This document shows, one piece after another, positions 1 to 8,608 of a stretch of 64,000 nucleotides of DNA (within the stretch, counting starts at the first letter, position 1; every line of letters begins with the position of its first letter). A program made the position numbers and the translations under genes. The DNA is from Candidatus Eremiobacterota bacterium (GTDB lineage Bacteria > Vulcanimicrobiota > Vulcanimicrobiia > Vulcanimicrobiales > Vulcanimicrobiaceae): positions 965,300 through 1,029,299 of the forward strand of contig JAFAYE010000001.1 in NCBI GenBank assembly GCA_019240525.1. The letters run 5' to 3'. The notes under the pieces are model-generated. The model did no database searches and was not told the origin of the DNA. It worked only from the letters and a program-made list of their open reading frames with translations.

Positions 1-3
1 ATT

Positions 4-1341
4 ATGAAAACGATTGCCCTCGCCGCCGCGCTCTTGCTAGTCGCATTCGACGGCGACGCGCCGCTGCCGGAACTGACCCCATACCCGCCAATCGCGGCAA
101 TGGTCGGCGCGGTGCATGCCGATAGGTTGAAGGCCGACGTCGATCGGCTCGTAGCCTTCGGCACGCGCAACGATTTTTCGGAGCGATCGTCCACCTCCGA
201 TCGAGGCGTCTTCGGAGCACGGGATTGGATCGCGGGAGAGTTCCGAGAGATTGCCGCAAGGGCGGGCGGCCGCATGAGCGTCACCTTCGATACCTATCTC
301 CAGCCGATAACCCCGCGAACGCCTCGGGCCGTGCTCGAATCGAGCGTTCTGGCGACCTTGCGCGGCACGCAGCCGGGTCGGATCTACGTACTGTCGAGTC
401 ACTACGACGATTGCGATGGGCGTTGTACCGACGGAGCCGGTATTGCGCCCGGGGCAGACGACAACGGCTCGAGCGTCGCGGCAGTCCTGGAAGCGGCTCG
501 CGTGATGGCAGCCACCCGATTTTCCGGCACGATCGTCTTTGCTTGCTTCGACGGTGAAGAGCTCGGATTGTGGGGCTCGAATCATTATGCCCGCGAGATG
601 GCTGCGCGCCACGCGCCGATCGTCGCCGTGCTCAATAACGACATCATCGGCAACTCGGTCGGCGGCGATGGACGATCGGAGCCCGATGTCATCCGCGTCT
701 TCAGCGAAGGGCTTCCCGCCGGAGCCGGAATCGCCCAAGTCAACGCCGTCGGATCCGAAAACGACTCGCCGTCGCGCGAACTCTCGCGCTTCATCGCAGA
801 ACTCGTGCCGATTTACGTTCCGAACTTTACCGTCCGTCAAATCTTTCGGGCCGACCGATTTCTCCGAGGCGGAGATCAAGAATCGTTTCAAGATGCCGGG
901 TATGCCGCCGCCGTTCGGTTCGTCGAAGCGCATGAGAACTTCACCCATCAGCATCAGGACGTTCGCGTCGCCGGCGGCCAACAGTATGGCGACTTGCCGC
1001 AGTTTATCGACGCGCAGTATCTGCGACGTGCGACGCAGGCGAACGTTGCGGCGCTCGCAATGCTCGCGTTGGGTCCGGCTCCTCCGGGCGATGTTGCGAT
1101 GCCGCTGCGGAGCCTCGGCTACGATACCACGCTGAGCTGGCAGCGTGCCGCCGGCGCCGTCGCGTACGAAATACTCTGGCGGGCGACCGACGCCCCACAA
1201 TGGCAATACGCGCGCAACGTCGGCGACGTCACCCAAGCAACGGTGCCCGTCTCGAAGGACGATTTCATCCTCGGAGTGCGCAGCGTCGATCGGAACGGAC
1301 TTCGCAGCCCGGCCGTCTATCCGGTCGCCCGGCGGCAGTAG
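4..1341 (+). CDS. Exported M28-family zinc aminopeptidase
   Basis: A 445-residue secreted peptidase with an N-terminal hydrophobic leader in the first 15 residues. The M28 di-zinc site is readable: His133 in SSHYDD, Asp152 in GADDNGSS, the Glu185-Glu186 pair in DGEELGLWGS, Asp213 in NNDIIG and His315 near ENFTHQHQD. This family removes N-terminal amino acids from peptides outside the cytoplasm. The last 80 residues are not part of the peptidase fold and look like a short fibronectin-type-III-like beta domain, which is common in secreted M28 enzymes. The ATG at position 4 is followed directly by the leader, so the gene is probably complete although only three bases of upstream sequence are visible. 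The exact peptide substrate cannot be inferred. Confidence 0.88.
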   Translation: MKTIALAAALLLVAFDGDAPLPELTPYPPIAAMVGAVHADRLKADVDRLVAFGTRNDFSERSSTSDRGVFGARDWIAGEFREIAARAGGRMSVTFDTYLQPITPRTPRAVLESSVLATLRGTQPGRIYVLSSHYDDCDGRCTDGAGIAPGADDNGSSVAAVLEAARVMAATRFSGTIVFACFDGEELGLWGSNHYAREMAARHAPIVAVLNNDIIGNSVGGDGRSEPDVIRVFSEGLPAGAGIAQVNAVGSENDSPSRELSRFIAELVPIYVPNFTVRQIFRADRFLRGGDQESFQDAGYAAAVRFVEAHENFTHQHQDVRVAGGQQYGDLPQFIDAQYLRRATQANVAALAMLALGPAPPGDVAMPLRSLGYDTTLSWQRAAGAVAYEILWRATDAPQWQYARNVGDVTQATVPVSKDDFILGVRSVDRNGLRSPAVYPVARRQ

Positions 1342-1384
1342 CGAGAGTCACAGCCGCGGGGCTGGGAGCATTTCGAGAGTACGT

Positions 1385-2473
1385 ATGAAGGTAAAATCCT
1401 GTCGGTCGTTCGTTCTCCTGAGTGCGATTGTCGCTTGCCTCGTGACGGCCGTACACTTCCGGGTCTGCGCGGCGGCCGTCGATCAGCTGCAGGGTTTTGA
1501 AGGCGGCGCCGCCTGGATCAACAGCGCACCGCTGACGCCCCAAGAACTTCGCGGAAAGGTCGTCCTCGTTGATTTTTGGGAATACACGTGTATCAACTGC
1601 CTACGGACGGTGCCGTATTTGCGCGAATGGTATCGGCGCTATCGCGATGACGGTTTTACCATCGTTGGGGTACATACGCCGGAGTTCGGCTTTTCCGGAA
1701 ACCGTACGAACGTTACGGCGGCCGCTCAACGGCTCGGCATTACCTGGCCCATTGTGCTCGACGATCGCGCCGCAATTTGGAAGCGATACGGCAACGACAT
1801 CTGGCCGCACGAGTTCCTTTACGACCAGGACGGGCGACTGATCGAAAGCGTCCTGGGAGAAGGCGCATATCCGCAGACCGAAGCGCGCATTCAAGCGTTG
1901 TTAAAACGAGGCAATCCGCATCTTGCTCTGCCCCCGATCATGGCGCTGCTTCCGCAAGATAGCTACGACAAGCCGGGTGCGATGTGTTATCCGAAAACTC
2001 CCGAGCTCGTCGTGGGGCATCAGCCAGTCGCTAACGGCGGCGCCATCGAGACTCCTGCCCAGAACAACAACTATTCGTTCGCTGCGTCAAATCCGCAAGA
2101 CGGGGCGATCTATCTTCGAGGCTATTGGCGCCGCACCTCAGAGGCAATGGTCTCGGGCGAGAACAACGGCGGCTTGGTTCTTCGCTACCATGCCATCCAG
2201 GTGATCGCGGTAATGAAACCGGAAGACGGCGGTTCGATTCGTGTTGAGATCACTCAGGACGGTGCGCCGATTTCGCGCGGCGATGCCGGAAAAGACATTC
2301 GCTACGACAATCGAGGCAGTTCGTACGTTGAGGTGAATGCCGCGCGCGCCTACGACATCGTGATGAACGCGCAATATGCCTCGCGTACGTTGACGCTTCT
2401 TCCAAAGAGCGACGGTTTGGGAATCTACGACTTCGCTTTCGAGTCGTGCGAGATTCCCAAACGCGCAACTTGA
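1385..2473 (+). CDS. Exported thioredoxin-like protein with DipZ-type C-terminal domain
   Basis: A 362-residue protein with a signal peptide (about residues 8-30), then a TlpA/AhpC-like thioredoxin fold with the redox pair Cys69-Ile-Asn-Cys72, then a long C-terminal beta region resembling the carbohydrate-binding-like C-terminus of DipZ proteins. It probably acts as a periplasmic or surface thiol-disulfide reductant or oxidant. No membrane CcdA-like domain is fused, unlike full-length DipZ, so its electron donor must lie elsewhere. The ATG at 1385 is chosen because the signal peptide starts there; the frame is open further upstream but only into the preceding gene. Its 3' end overlaps the convergent hemL gene by 49 bases. 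Confidence 0.82.
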   Translation: MKVKSCRSFVLLSAIVACLVTAVHFRVCAAAVDQLQGFEGGAAWINSAPLTPQELRGKVVLVDFWEYTCINCLRTVPYLREWYRRYRDDGFTIVGVHTPEFGFSGNRTNVTAAAQRLGITWPIVLDDRAAIWKRYGNDIWPHEFLYDQDGRLIESVLGEGAYPQTEARIQALLKRGNPHLALPPIMALLPQDSYDKPGAMCYPKTPELVVGHQPVANGGAIETPAQNNNYSFAASNPQDGAIYLRGYWRRTSEAMVSGENNGGLVLRYHAIQVIAVMKPEDGGSIRVEITQDGAPISRGDAGKDIRYDNRGSSYVEVNAARAYDIVMNAQYASRTLTLLPKSDGLGIYDFAFESCEIPKRAT

Positions 2474-3732
2474 GCCAGCGATTCAGCGGCCGCCGCAAGC
2501 GTTTGGTCAATGTCCGCCGGCGAATGCGCCGTTGAAACGAACATAACTTCGTTCTGCGAAGGCGCCAGTAAGATCCCGCGCGAGAGCATCTCCCGGTAGT
2601 AGAGCGCGTAGGCGCGCGCGTCGGCGAGGCGGGCATCGTCGAAGTTTGCGCTCGGCGCTCCCGCGCGGAATTTGAAATCAACGATCGATTCCCGTTGCAC
2701 GACCGCGTACGGCAATCCATGACGGGCCAGAATATCGCCGAGGCCGTCGGCCAGCCGCCGCGCGAGAGCTCCCATCTCGGTGTAATACTCGGGGTAAGCT
2801 TCGAGCAGGTCGAGCACGCGGTGCGCCATCGCAACCGAGAACGGGTTTCCCGCATGCGTGCCTCCGGTAAAGGTTTGCCCACAAGGAGCCAGGGCGTCCA
2901 TGACCTCGGCGCGCCCGCCAAAGGCGGCGATCGGCACGCCGCCCCCCATGATCTTTCCGAGCGCCGTGAGATCGGGTCGCACGCCTAACCCTCCCTGAGC
3001 GCCACCCAAACCAAATCGAAGCCACGTCACGACTTCGTCGAAGATCAACAGCGCACCCCAGCGGCTGGCGCGCTCGCGCAAGCCTTCGAGAAACCCGTTT
3101 TGAGGAAGCACGAGCCCCATGTTCGCGGCAATCGGCTCGACTACAATGGCCGCAATCTCGTCTTCGCTCGCACTGCACCGGTCGTCCACCGAGGCGAGAT
3201 CGTTATAGCGCGCAACGATGACGTCGCGTCGCGTTGCCTCGGGAATTCCACTTCCTGCGGCGCCGGCAGCGCCTGCCGATGCGCCGGCCTCCAGCAGCGC
3301 AAGATCGAAATGGCCGTGATAGTTCCCCGCGAATTTGAGTACGCGAGTCCGTTGGGTGAAGGCGCGCGCAACCCGAACGGCGCTCATCATCGCCTCGCTA
3401 CCGCTCGTCACGAAGCGCATGCGCTGCATGGAAGGAAGATGCGCGCGAATCCGCTCGGCGAGTCGCACCTCTTCGGGATGCGTACAACCCCAGACGAAGC
3501 CGCGTTGCGCGAGTTCGTCCAAACCGCCGACCAGGGCCGGATGCGTATGACCGAAGAGCAGCGGCCCGTACGCCATGACGTAATCGACGTAGCGGCGGCT
3601 CTCTTCGTCGAAGGCGTACGCACCGCGGGCATCGCTTTGAACGAACATCTCGGCCCCGACGCCCCAACCCGAGCGAACGGGCGAATCGCAACCGCCCGCG
3701 AGGACGCCCCCAGCGCGCTCGATAAGGTGCAT
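2425..3732 (-). CDS. hemL: Glutamate-1-semialdehyde 2,1-aminomutase
   Basis: A 435-residue PLP-dependent class III aminotransferase that converts glutamate-1-semialdehyde to 5-aminolevulinate, the first committed tetrapyrrole precursor in the C5 pathway. Visible landmarks are SGSEAMMSAVRVAR (cofactor phosphate binding), NYHGHFD, the IFDEV motif with the PLP-binding Asp, the Schiff-base lysine at about residue 260 in ALGKIMGGGVP, and the FTGGTHAGNP segment typical of this enzyme rather than of other class III transaminases. The ATG at 3732 is preferred over an in-frame TTG six bases upstream. Its 3' end overlaps the convergent thioredoxin-like gene. The hemQ-type gene at 41.7-42.5 kb suggests the haem pathway goes on through coproporphyrin. 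Confidence 0.93.
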   Translation of the reverse strand: MHLIERAGGVLAGGCDSPVRSGWGVGAEMFVQSDARGAYAFDEESRRYVDYVMAYGPLLFGHTHPALVGGLDELAQRGFVWGCTHPEEVRLAERIRAHLPSMQRMRFVTSGSEAMMSAVRVARAFTQRTRVLKFAGNYHGHFDLALLEAGASAGAAGAAGSGIPEATRRDVIVARYNDLASVDDRCSASEDEIAAIVVEPIAANMGLVLPQNGFLEGLRERASRWGALLIFDEVVTWLRFGLGGAQGGLGVRPDLTALGKIMGGGVPIAAFGGRAEVMDALAPCGQTFTGGTHAGNPFSVAMAHRVLDLLEAYPEYYTEMGALARRLADGLGDILARHGLPYAVVQRESIVDFKFRAGAPSANFDDARLADARAYALYYREMLSRGILLAPSQNEVMFVSTAHSPADIDQTLAAAAESLAQVARLGISHDSKAKS

Positions 3733-3767
3733 ACGCAAACGCGATTCGCAGGTTCAACGGAGAAGCC

Positions 3768-4886
3768 ATGCCCCCGATCGAGATCGAGATCACCCCGCAA
3801 ACGAACATTCAAGAACTCGTCGCGCACGTTCCCATTGCGGCGCAGGTCATGAACGCGTTCGGGCTGGGATGCAGCGGCTGTGGCGTGAGTAAGTACGAGA
3901 CGATCGAGCAAGGCGCGCGCGCTCACGGCCTGCGCATCGAGCCGATCGTTGCCGCGCTCACGGAGGCGAAACGCCACGGGCGAGTCCCCGCGATTCGCGA
4001 GGAAGATCGTCGTCCCAATCGAGCGGCGCCCGGCGCGTTCAGCGGACGAGCGCGCATCGCGCATATCGTTCCGATTATGTCCGGCAAAGGCGGCGTCGGC
4101 AAATCGCTGGTCACCGCATTAATGGCCATCGGCCTGCGCCGGCGCCATCATCGAGTCGGAATCTTGGATGCCGATATCACCGGGCCGTCCATTCCGAAAC
4201 TCTTCGGCCTGCACGAGCCGCTCTCGATCAAAGCCGATCCCGTCAAGCGGACGCCTCAAGGTCAGCCGCAACCGCTTATTTTGCCGGCGATTTCGCGCAG
4301 CGCAATAGAAATCGTCAGCTCGAATTTGCTCAGCGAGAATGAAGACACGGCCATGATCTGGCGCGGTCCGATCGTCGCCGGCGTCATTCGCCAGTTCTAC
4401 GAACAGGTAACCTGGAGCGAACTCGACTTCTTACTGGTCGACCTTCCCCCGGGCACGTCCGACGCACCGCTGACAGTCTTGCAATCGCTCTCCATCGACG
4501 GCGTCGTACTGGTGACGATGCCGCAGGCTCTCGCGACCATGGTCGTTCGTAAAGCGGCGAACTTAGTGCATCAACTGAAGCGGCCAATTCTGGGGATCGT
4601 CGAGAACATGTCGTACTTCCAAGCCCCGGATACCGGCGTACGATACGATATCTACGGTCCGTCGTACGCGCAACGCGTCGCGGAGCTGGCACGCGCGCCC
4701 GTGCTCGCGCGCATTCCGATCGATCCGCTCAAAGCCAAACTCGCCGACGACGGCCGGATCGAGGAGCTCGACGATCCGATCTGCGACGTCTTAGCCGAAC
4801 GCCTGCTCGCGCAACTGGAGGCACACCCCAAGCCCAAAGAGACGATCTCGATCGTCGAAACGATGGGTACAATGGGGCGGCAATGA
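3768..4886 (+). CDS. Mrp/ApbC-family iron-sulfur carrier ATPase with N-terminal DUF1858-like domain
   Basis: A 372-residue P-loop ATPase of the Mrp/NBP35 group, which carries or inserts Fe-S clusters. The deviant Walker A is MSGKGGVGKS at about residues 104-113, followed by GILDADITGPSIPKLFG and LVDLPPGTSDAP, both typical of Mrp. Residues 1-60 form a small separate domain with CSGCG that resembles DUF1858, rather than the usual DUF59 N-terminus. The CxxC pair expected near the Mrp C-terminus for cluster bridging is not seen, so cluster binding may use the N-terminal cysteines instead; that is inference. The gene overlaps the next one by an ATGA junction, so the two are likely co-translated. 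Confidence 0.87.
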   Translation: MPPIEIEITPQTNIQELVAHVPIAAQVMNAFGLGCSGCGVSKYETIEQGARAHGLRIEPIVAALTEAKRHGRVPAIREEDRRPNRAAPGAFSGRARIAHIVPIMSGKGGVGKSLVTALMAIGLRRRHHRVGILDADITGPSIPKLFGLHEPLSIKADPVKRTPQGQPQPLILPAISRSAIEIVSSNLLSENEDTAMIWRGPIVAGVIRQFYEQVTWSELDFLLVDLPPGTSDAPLTVLQSLSIDGVVLVTMPQALATMVVRKAANLVHQLKRPILGIVENMSYFQAPDTGVRYDIYGPSYAQRVAELARAPVLARIPIDPLKAKLADDGRIEELDDPICDVLAERLLAQLEAHPKPKETISIVETMGTMGRQ

Positions 4887-6067
4887 CGGTTCGGAGCGCG
4901 ATGCTCGGCATCGGGAGCGGCCTCGCTGCTGGTTACGCCGCCGTGCATGCAGTGCAAGCGTTCCGCGAATGGGCCGAACCCTCGCCACCCCGCGACAAAG
5001 ACGCTCGAACGTACTCCCGCATTCGCCGCACTCTCGAGGTCGCCGACACGTTTCGATCGACGCTAGGATTTGTTTCATTTGCGTACGGGCCGCTCGCGCG
5101 GGCCGGCGACGAAGCTACGCGTCGTGCGCCGCGCTGGCTTCGTCCGGCGCTCTTTTTCGCGCCGCTCTCGATCCTGGGCGCACTCGCCGACCTGCCAATT
5201 GCGTTCGTGCAAGAGCATACGCTCGAGCGGCGTTTCGGTTTGACCCAGCAGCAGCGCGGCGACTGGCTCGCGGAGTACGCCAAGAGCTCCCTGCTCGCCG
5301 CCGGGCTGAGCGCGTTTCTGGCAACCTTGCTGGGTGCGGCGGTTCGGCACTTCCCGCGCCGATGGCCCTGGCTTGCGAGTCTCGGAATGCTGCCACTCTT
5401 TATTGCCGGCAACGTGCTCGTACCGCTCTACATCTTGCCGCTTTTCAACAAATTCGAGCCGGTCGAAGGCGGTCTCGAGGCGCGGCTGCGACAACTCGCA
5501 GCACGCTTTGGCGTCGGCGACGCGGCCATTCTGCGCATGGACATGAGCAAGCAGACCCGCAAGGCCAATGCCTTCGTCACCGGCATCGGAACGATCCATC
5601 GAATTGTCATCGGCGACACGCTCATCGAAGCCTTTCCCGATAACGAGACGGAGTTCGTGGTCGCGCACGAGTTAGGTCATTACGTCAACAAGGATACGTG
5701 GCGAATCATCGCCCTGGGCGAACTGCTGGCAACGACGCTTTTTCTCTTCGCCAATGCCGCGGCGTCGAAGGCCGAACGCGAAGAGCTTCGTTATCGACCG
5801 CTGCTGGTCGTACGCATCTACGCGCTCATGCTGATTGCGACCCAAGTGCTGCGGCCATTCCTCTTTGCATTCTCGCGCTCACGCGAATGGGCCGCCGATC
5901 GCTTTGCGATCGCTGCTACGCGCGACCCGCTGGTCGGCGCATCGGCGTTCCGTCGTCTTCGCGATCAGAACCTCGCCGACGAAGATCCGCCGGGTTGGTA
6001 TGAGTTCTTCTTCTCTTCGCATCCGTCGCTGCGGGCGCGCATCGCGGCGTTGGAGGATGCCCGCTAA
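4883..6067 (+). CDS. M48 family membrane metallopeptidase, Ste24/CAAX-protease-like
   Basis: A 394-residue integral-membrane zinc protease. Zinc ligands are HELGH at residues 262-266 plus the downstream Glu in SREWAADRF. The overall plan (several hydrophobic segments before the HELGH, the LPLFNKFEPVEGG segment and the KANAF(V)TG segment) follows the Ste24 branch of M48, which in eukaryotes cleaves prenylated proteins; bacterial members probably handle membrane-protein quality control. No prenylation system is evident nearby, so the CAAX role should not be carried over. It starts inside the stop codon of the Mrp-like gene. Its stop overlaps the convergent folK-folE2 fusion by four bases. Confidence 0.87.
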   Translation: MTVRSAMLGIGSGLAAGYAAVHAVQAFREWAEPSPPRDKDARTYSRIRRTLEVADTFRSTLGFVSFAYGPLARAGDEATRRAPRWLRPALFFAPLSILGALADLPIAFVQEHTLERRFGLTQQQRGDWLAEYAKSSLLAAGLSAFLATLLGAAVRHFPRRWPWLASLGMLPLFIAGNVLVPLYILPLFNKFEPVEGGLEARLRQLAARFGVGDAAILRMDMSKQTRKANAFVTGIGTIHRIVIGDTLIEAFPDNETEFVVAHELGHYVNKDTWRIIALGELLATTLFLFANAAASKAEREELRYRPLLVVRIYALMLIATQVLRPFLFAFSRSREWAADRFAIAATRDPLVGASAFRRLRDQNLADEDPPGWYEFFFSSHPSLRARIAALEDAR

Positions 6068-7485
6068 GCGAGTACCACCGACGGCCGCGTCCGCAGCCAA
6101 ACCGCAAGATCGGTTTTCGTCTGCGCGTATGCCCCGGTGCGCAACTCTTCGCGCAGCTCGCCGAAGAGCCCGAAGCCTTCCGCAAATGCGTCGTGCTTAT
6201 GAATCGACTCCTCATTCACTTGGCTGGCAAAGACGAACGTGTCGTCCCCAAGATCGGCATACATGTCGAGTGAACGCGCGAGAATCCCTCGCACGACGTC
6301 CTCGACGAATTTTGGGTTGTGATGCGCTTTGTTCACGACGAAGAACTCGTCTGGACGTTTCAACAGATCGTACGTCTCGCTCGACATCGAATTTTCGACG
6401 ATTTCGACCAGATCGTCCGCGCGAATCACCTCCGCGTGAGCGGCATCGACCCCGAGGAGGATCGCACCGCGCCCTCGTTGATTATGCGTCGCGACCGGAA
6501 GCGCATCGAGCGCCCGGCGAGCGTCGGTCGAGCTGAACCCGGCCTCGCGCAGTTCGTGCAGCGCGTGCTCTCGAACCATGGCCTGCGCGCACGGGCAGGC
6601 GGTCATGCCTTCGGCTTCGATACCAATGACGCAGCGCGTGCCCGCTTGGTCAGCATGGGCGATGCCGACGAGCGTGTACGTCTCCTCACCACGCCGACCG
6701 CTCACGGGCGTCCACCGCTCCAATCCAAACGTCGCCTTCAGACGAACGTCGGCGCGCACGGCGCGCTGGCTCTGCACGATCTCGCGGGCGATGGCTTCGA
6801 CAAGCCGCTCGATGCGGGCCGGCGGCGTTTCGCGAGCGAGTACCTCGAGCGTTGCCTCTTCCAGGATTTCGGTAAAGCGCGACATGTGCACGCCGGCCTT
6901 GTCCGGCGCTAAGTCGGCCACCATCGTAAACTCACCGTTGTAGACCTGGGGCCGTCCGTCGACCTCTAAATGCACGACCCGCCGCACGCGCGAGACACCG
7001 GCCCGGTCGAGTGACAAGCGAATGCCGGGCGCTTCCGACTGACGGTCGGTGTCGAAATGCAAGGCGCGCTCGCGGCGCCGCACCTCGCCATCGAGCGGAG
7101 CCGTCGCCAAGTGCGGAGCGATTTCGGCGAGCGGCGCGAGATTGTAAGGACGCATTGAAAGCTGGGGCTGCACGATTTCGCCGTCGTAGACGAGAAGGTC
7201 GATGTCGATCGGCCGTGCCGCGAGTCTCTCGCTCGTACGCGCGCGACCGACGGCCAATTCGACGTCGCGCGCAAAGCGCTCGAACGCCTGCGCGTCGAGA
7301 TCGCAGCGAAGCGCCACGGCGACATTGAGGTAGGCCGGCCCCTCCGCACCACCGGCCGCTTGCGACTCGTAAAACGACGAAACCGCGGTAATTTCCGTGC
7401 GAGTCCGCAAGCGTTGAAGCGCGGCGAGGATGTTACCTTGGCGATCCCCCAGATTCGAGCCTACGCCGATAAAGAGTTCGTGCAC
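6064..7485 (-). CDS. FolK-FolE2 fusion: HPPK joined to GTP cyclohydrolase IB/MptA-type
   Basis: A 473-residue two-domain protein of folate synthesis. Residues 1-160 are 6-hydroxymethyl-7,8-dihydropterin pyrophosphokinase: FIGVGSNLGDR at the start and the HPPK signature RPIDIDLLVYDG. From about residue 180 to the end it is a type IB GTP cyclohydrolase (FolE2/MptA): DLAPDKAGVHMSRF, the metal-site cysteine region MTACPCAQ, and a C-terminal ASQVNEESIHKHDAF segment. The first domain acts two steps after the second in the pathway, so the fusion joins the first enzyme with a later one. I chose the GTG at 7485 because HPPK proteins normally begin there; an in-frame ATG at 7548 would add 21 residues and share bases with the start of manA. 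Confidence 0.9.
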   Translation of the reverse strand: MHELFIGVGSNLGDRQGNILAALQRLRTRTEITAVSSFYESQAAGGAEGPAYLNVAVALRCDLDAQAFERFARDVELAVGRARTSERLAARPIDIDLLVYDGEIVQPQLSMRPYNLAPLAEIAPHLATAPLDGEVRRRERALHFDTDRQSEAPGIRLSLDRAGVSRVRRVVHLEVDGRPQVYNGEFTMVADLAPDKAGVHMSRFTEILEEATLEVLARETPPARIERLVEAIAREIVQSQRAVRADVRLKATFGLERWTPVSGRRGEETYTLVGIAHADQAGTRCVIGIEAEGMTACPCAQAMVREHALHELREAGFSSTDARRALDALPVATHNQRGRGAILLGVDAAHAEVIRADDLVEIVENSMSSETYDLLKRPDEFFVVNKAHHNPKFVEDVVRGILARSLDMYADLGDDTFVFASQVNEESIHKHDAFAEGFGLFGELREELRTGAYAQTKTDLAVWLRTRPSVVLA

Positions 7486-7546
7486 GCGACGATCTTCGCG
7501 GCGGCGGGCCGGAATTCCGCAGGAGCGCCGCGTAACGTAGCCGACC

Positions 7547-8608
7547 ATGGCAGCAGGCGCGATCTACCCGTACGTGCTCGATCCGAAGTTGACGACGCAA
7601 GTTTGGGGCGGCGACGAGCTCGTCCGCGTCTACGGAAAACACGGCGACCCCAACGCGCGTCTCGGTGAGTCCTGGGAGTGCTGGGATACCGATCATGTCA
7701 CCAACGGAGAGCTCAGCGGAGAAACCGTCGCCAATCTGCGTGCACGGCTGGGGCCACGCCTTCTCGGCACCATCGATGCCTCTCGGATTTTCCCCGTGCT
7801 CACCAAAATCATCACCGCGCACGATTGGCTGTCGGTGCAGGTTCATCCCGACGACGCCTACGCGCAACGAGTCGAACATCAGCCCTTTGGCAAAACCGAA
7901 TGCTGGTACGTGCTTGATGCGCAGCCGAACGCGCAGATCGTCTACGGCTGGACGCGCAATACTTCGCGGGAGGAGTACGAACGCCGCGTCGCCGACGGAA
8001 CGCTGGGCGACTTGCTGCGTCACATCGAACTGAAGACCGGCGACACGGTCTACATTCCGCATGGGCTCGTGCACGCGATCGGCCCAGGTTTGACGGTTTT
8101 CGAAACGCAACAAGCTTCCGATCTGACGTACCGCATGTTCGACTACAATCGTTTGGGCCTCGACGGCAAGCCGCGGGAGCTCAACGTACGTAAAGCCGCT
8201 GATGTATTGAACTATGAAGCGACGACTGCCGGAACGCTCGTGCAAATCGAGTATCGATTCAATGGTCTCGACCGCACGGCTCTGATCGCCGACGAGCACT
8301 TCGTCGTCGAACGAATCGTCGCGCGAACCGAACCCGCTTCGATTCCGACAGAGGGGCGCCCACTGATCGTGATGTCGCTTGACGCCCAACTCGAAGTTAG
8401 CAGCGACGACTGCGCGGTCGCGCTCGATCGATACACGACGGCGCTGATTCCGGCAGCCGCGCAGTGGTGCACGGTGCGCGCGGCCAACGGCGAGAGCGCC
8501 CCCTTCATGTTCGTCACGCCTCCCGAAAGCCGCGAAGAGCTGCCGCGGCGGCTGCTCGCAGCCGGCATAGCCCAAGCGCAGATCGACACGTTCATGGAGC
8601 AATTCTAA
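7547..8608 (+). CDS. manA: Mannose-6-phosphate isomerase, class I
   Basis: A 353-residue zinc cupin that interconverts fructose-6-phosphate and mannose-6-phosphate, feeding GDP-mannose and glycan synthesis. Zinc ligands are visible: Gln98 and His100 in LSVQVHPDD, Glu118 in GKTECWYVL, and His176 in IPHGLVHAIG. The length is that of the short bacterial form. The start ATG at 7547 is in a CATG that could also carry an antisense start for folK-folE2. It ends against the lysA reading frame, whose start is unclear (see that entry). Confidence 0.9.
   Translation: MAAGAIYPYVLDPKLTTQVWGGDELVRVYGKHGDPNARLGESWECWDTDHVTNGELSGETVANLRARLGPRLLGTIDASRIFPVLTKIITAHDWLSVQVHPDDAYAQRVEHQPFGKTECWYVLDAQPNAQIVYGWTRNTSREEYERRVADGTLGDLLRHIELKTGDTVYIPHGLVHAIGPGLTVFETQQASDLTYRMFDYNRLGLDGKPRELNVRKAADVLNYEATTAGTLVQIEYRFNGLDRTALIADEHFVVERIVARTEPASIPTEGRPLIVMSLDAQLEVSSDDCAVALDRYTTALIPAAAQWCTVRAANGESAPFMFVTPPESREELPRRLLAAGIAQAQIDTFMEQF

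Noticed and set aside
37-1236. A 399-codon open frame antisense to the M28 peptidase
   Set aside because: High-GC shadow: Arg-rich, no motif, and the sense gene has a full zinc site.
1145-1384. Upstream extension of the thioredoxin-like protein
   Set aside because: The extra 80 residues lie inside the previous gene in another frame and precede a complete signal peptide at 1385.
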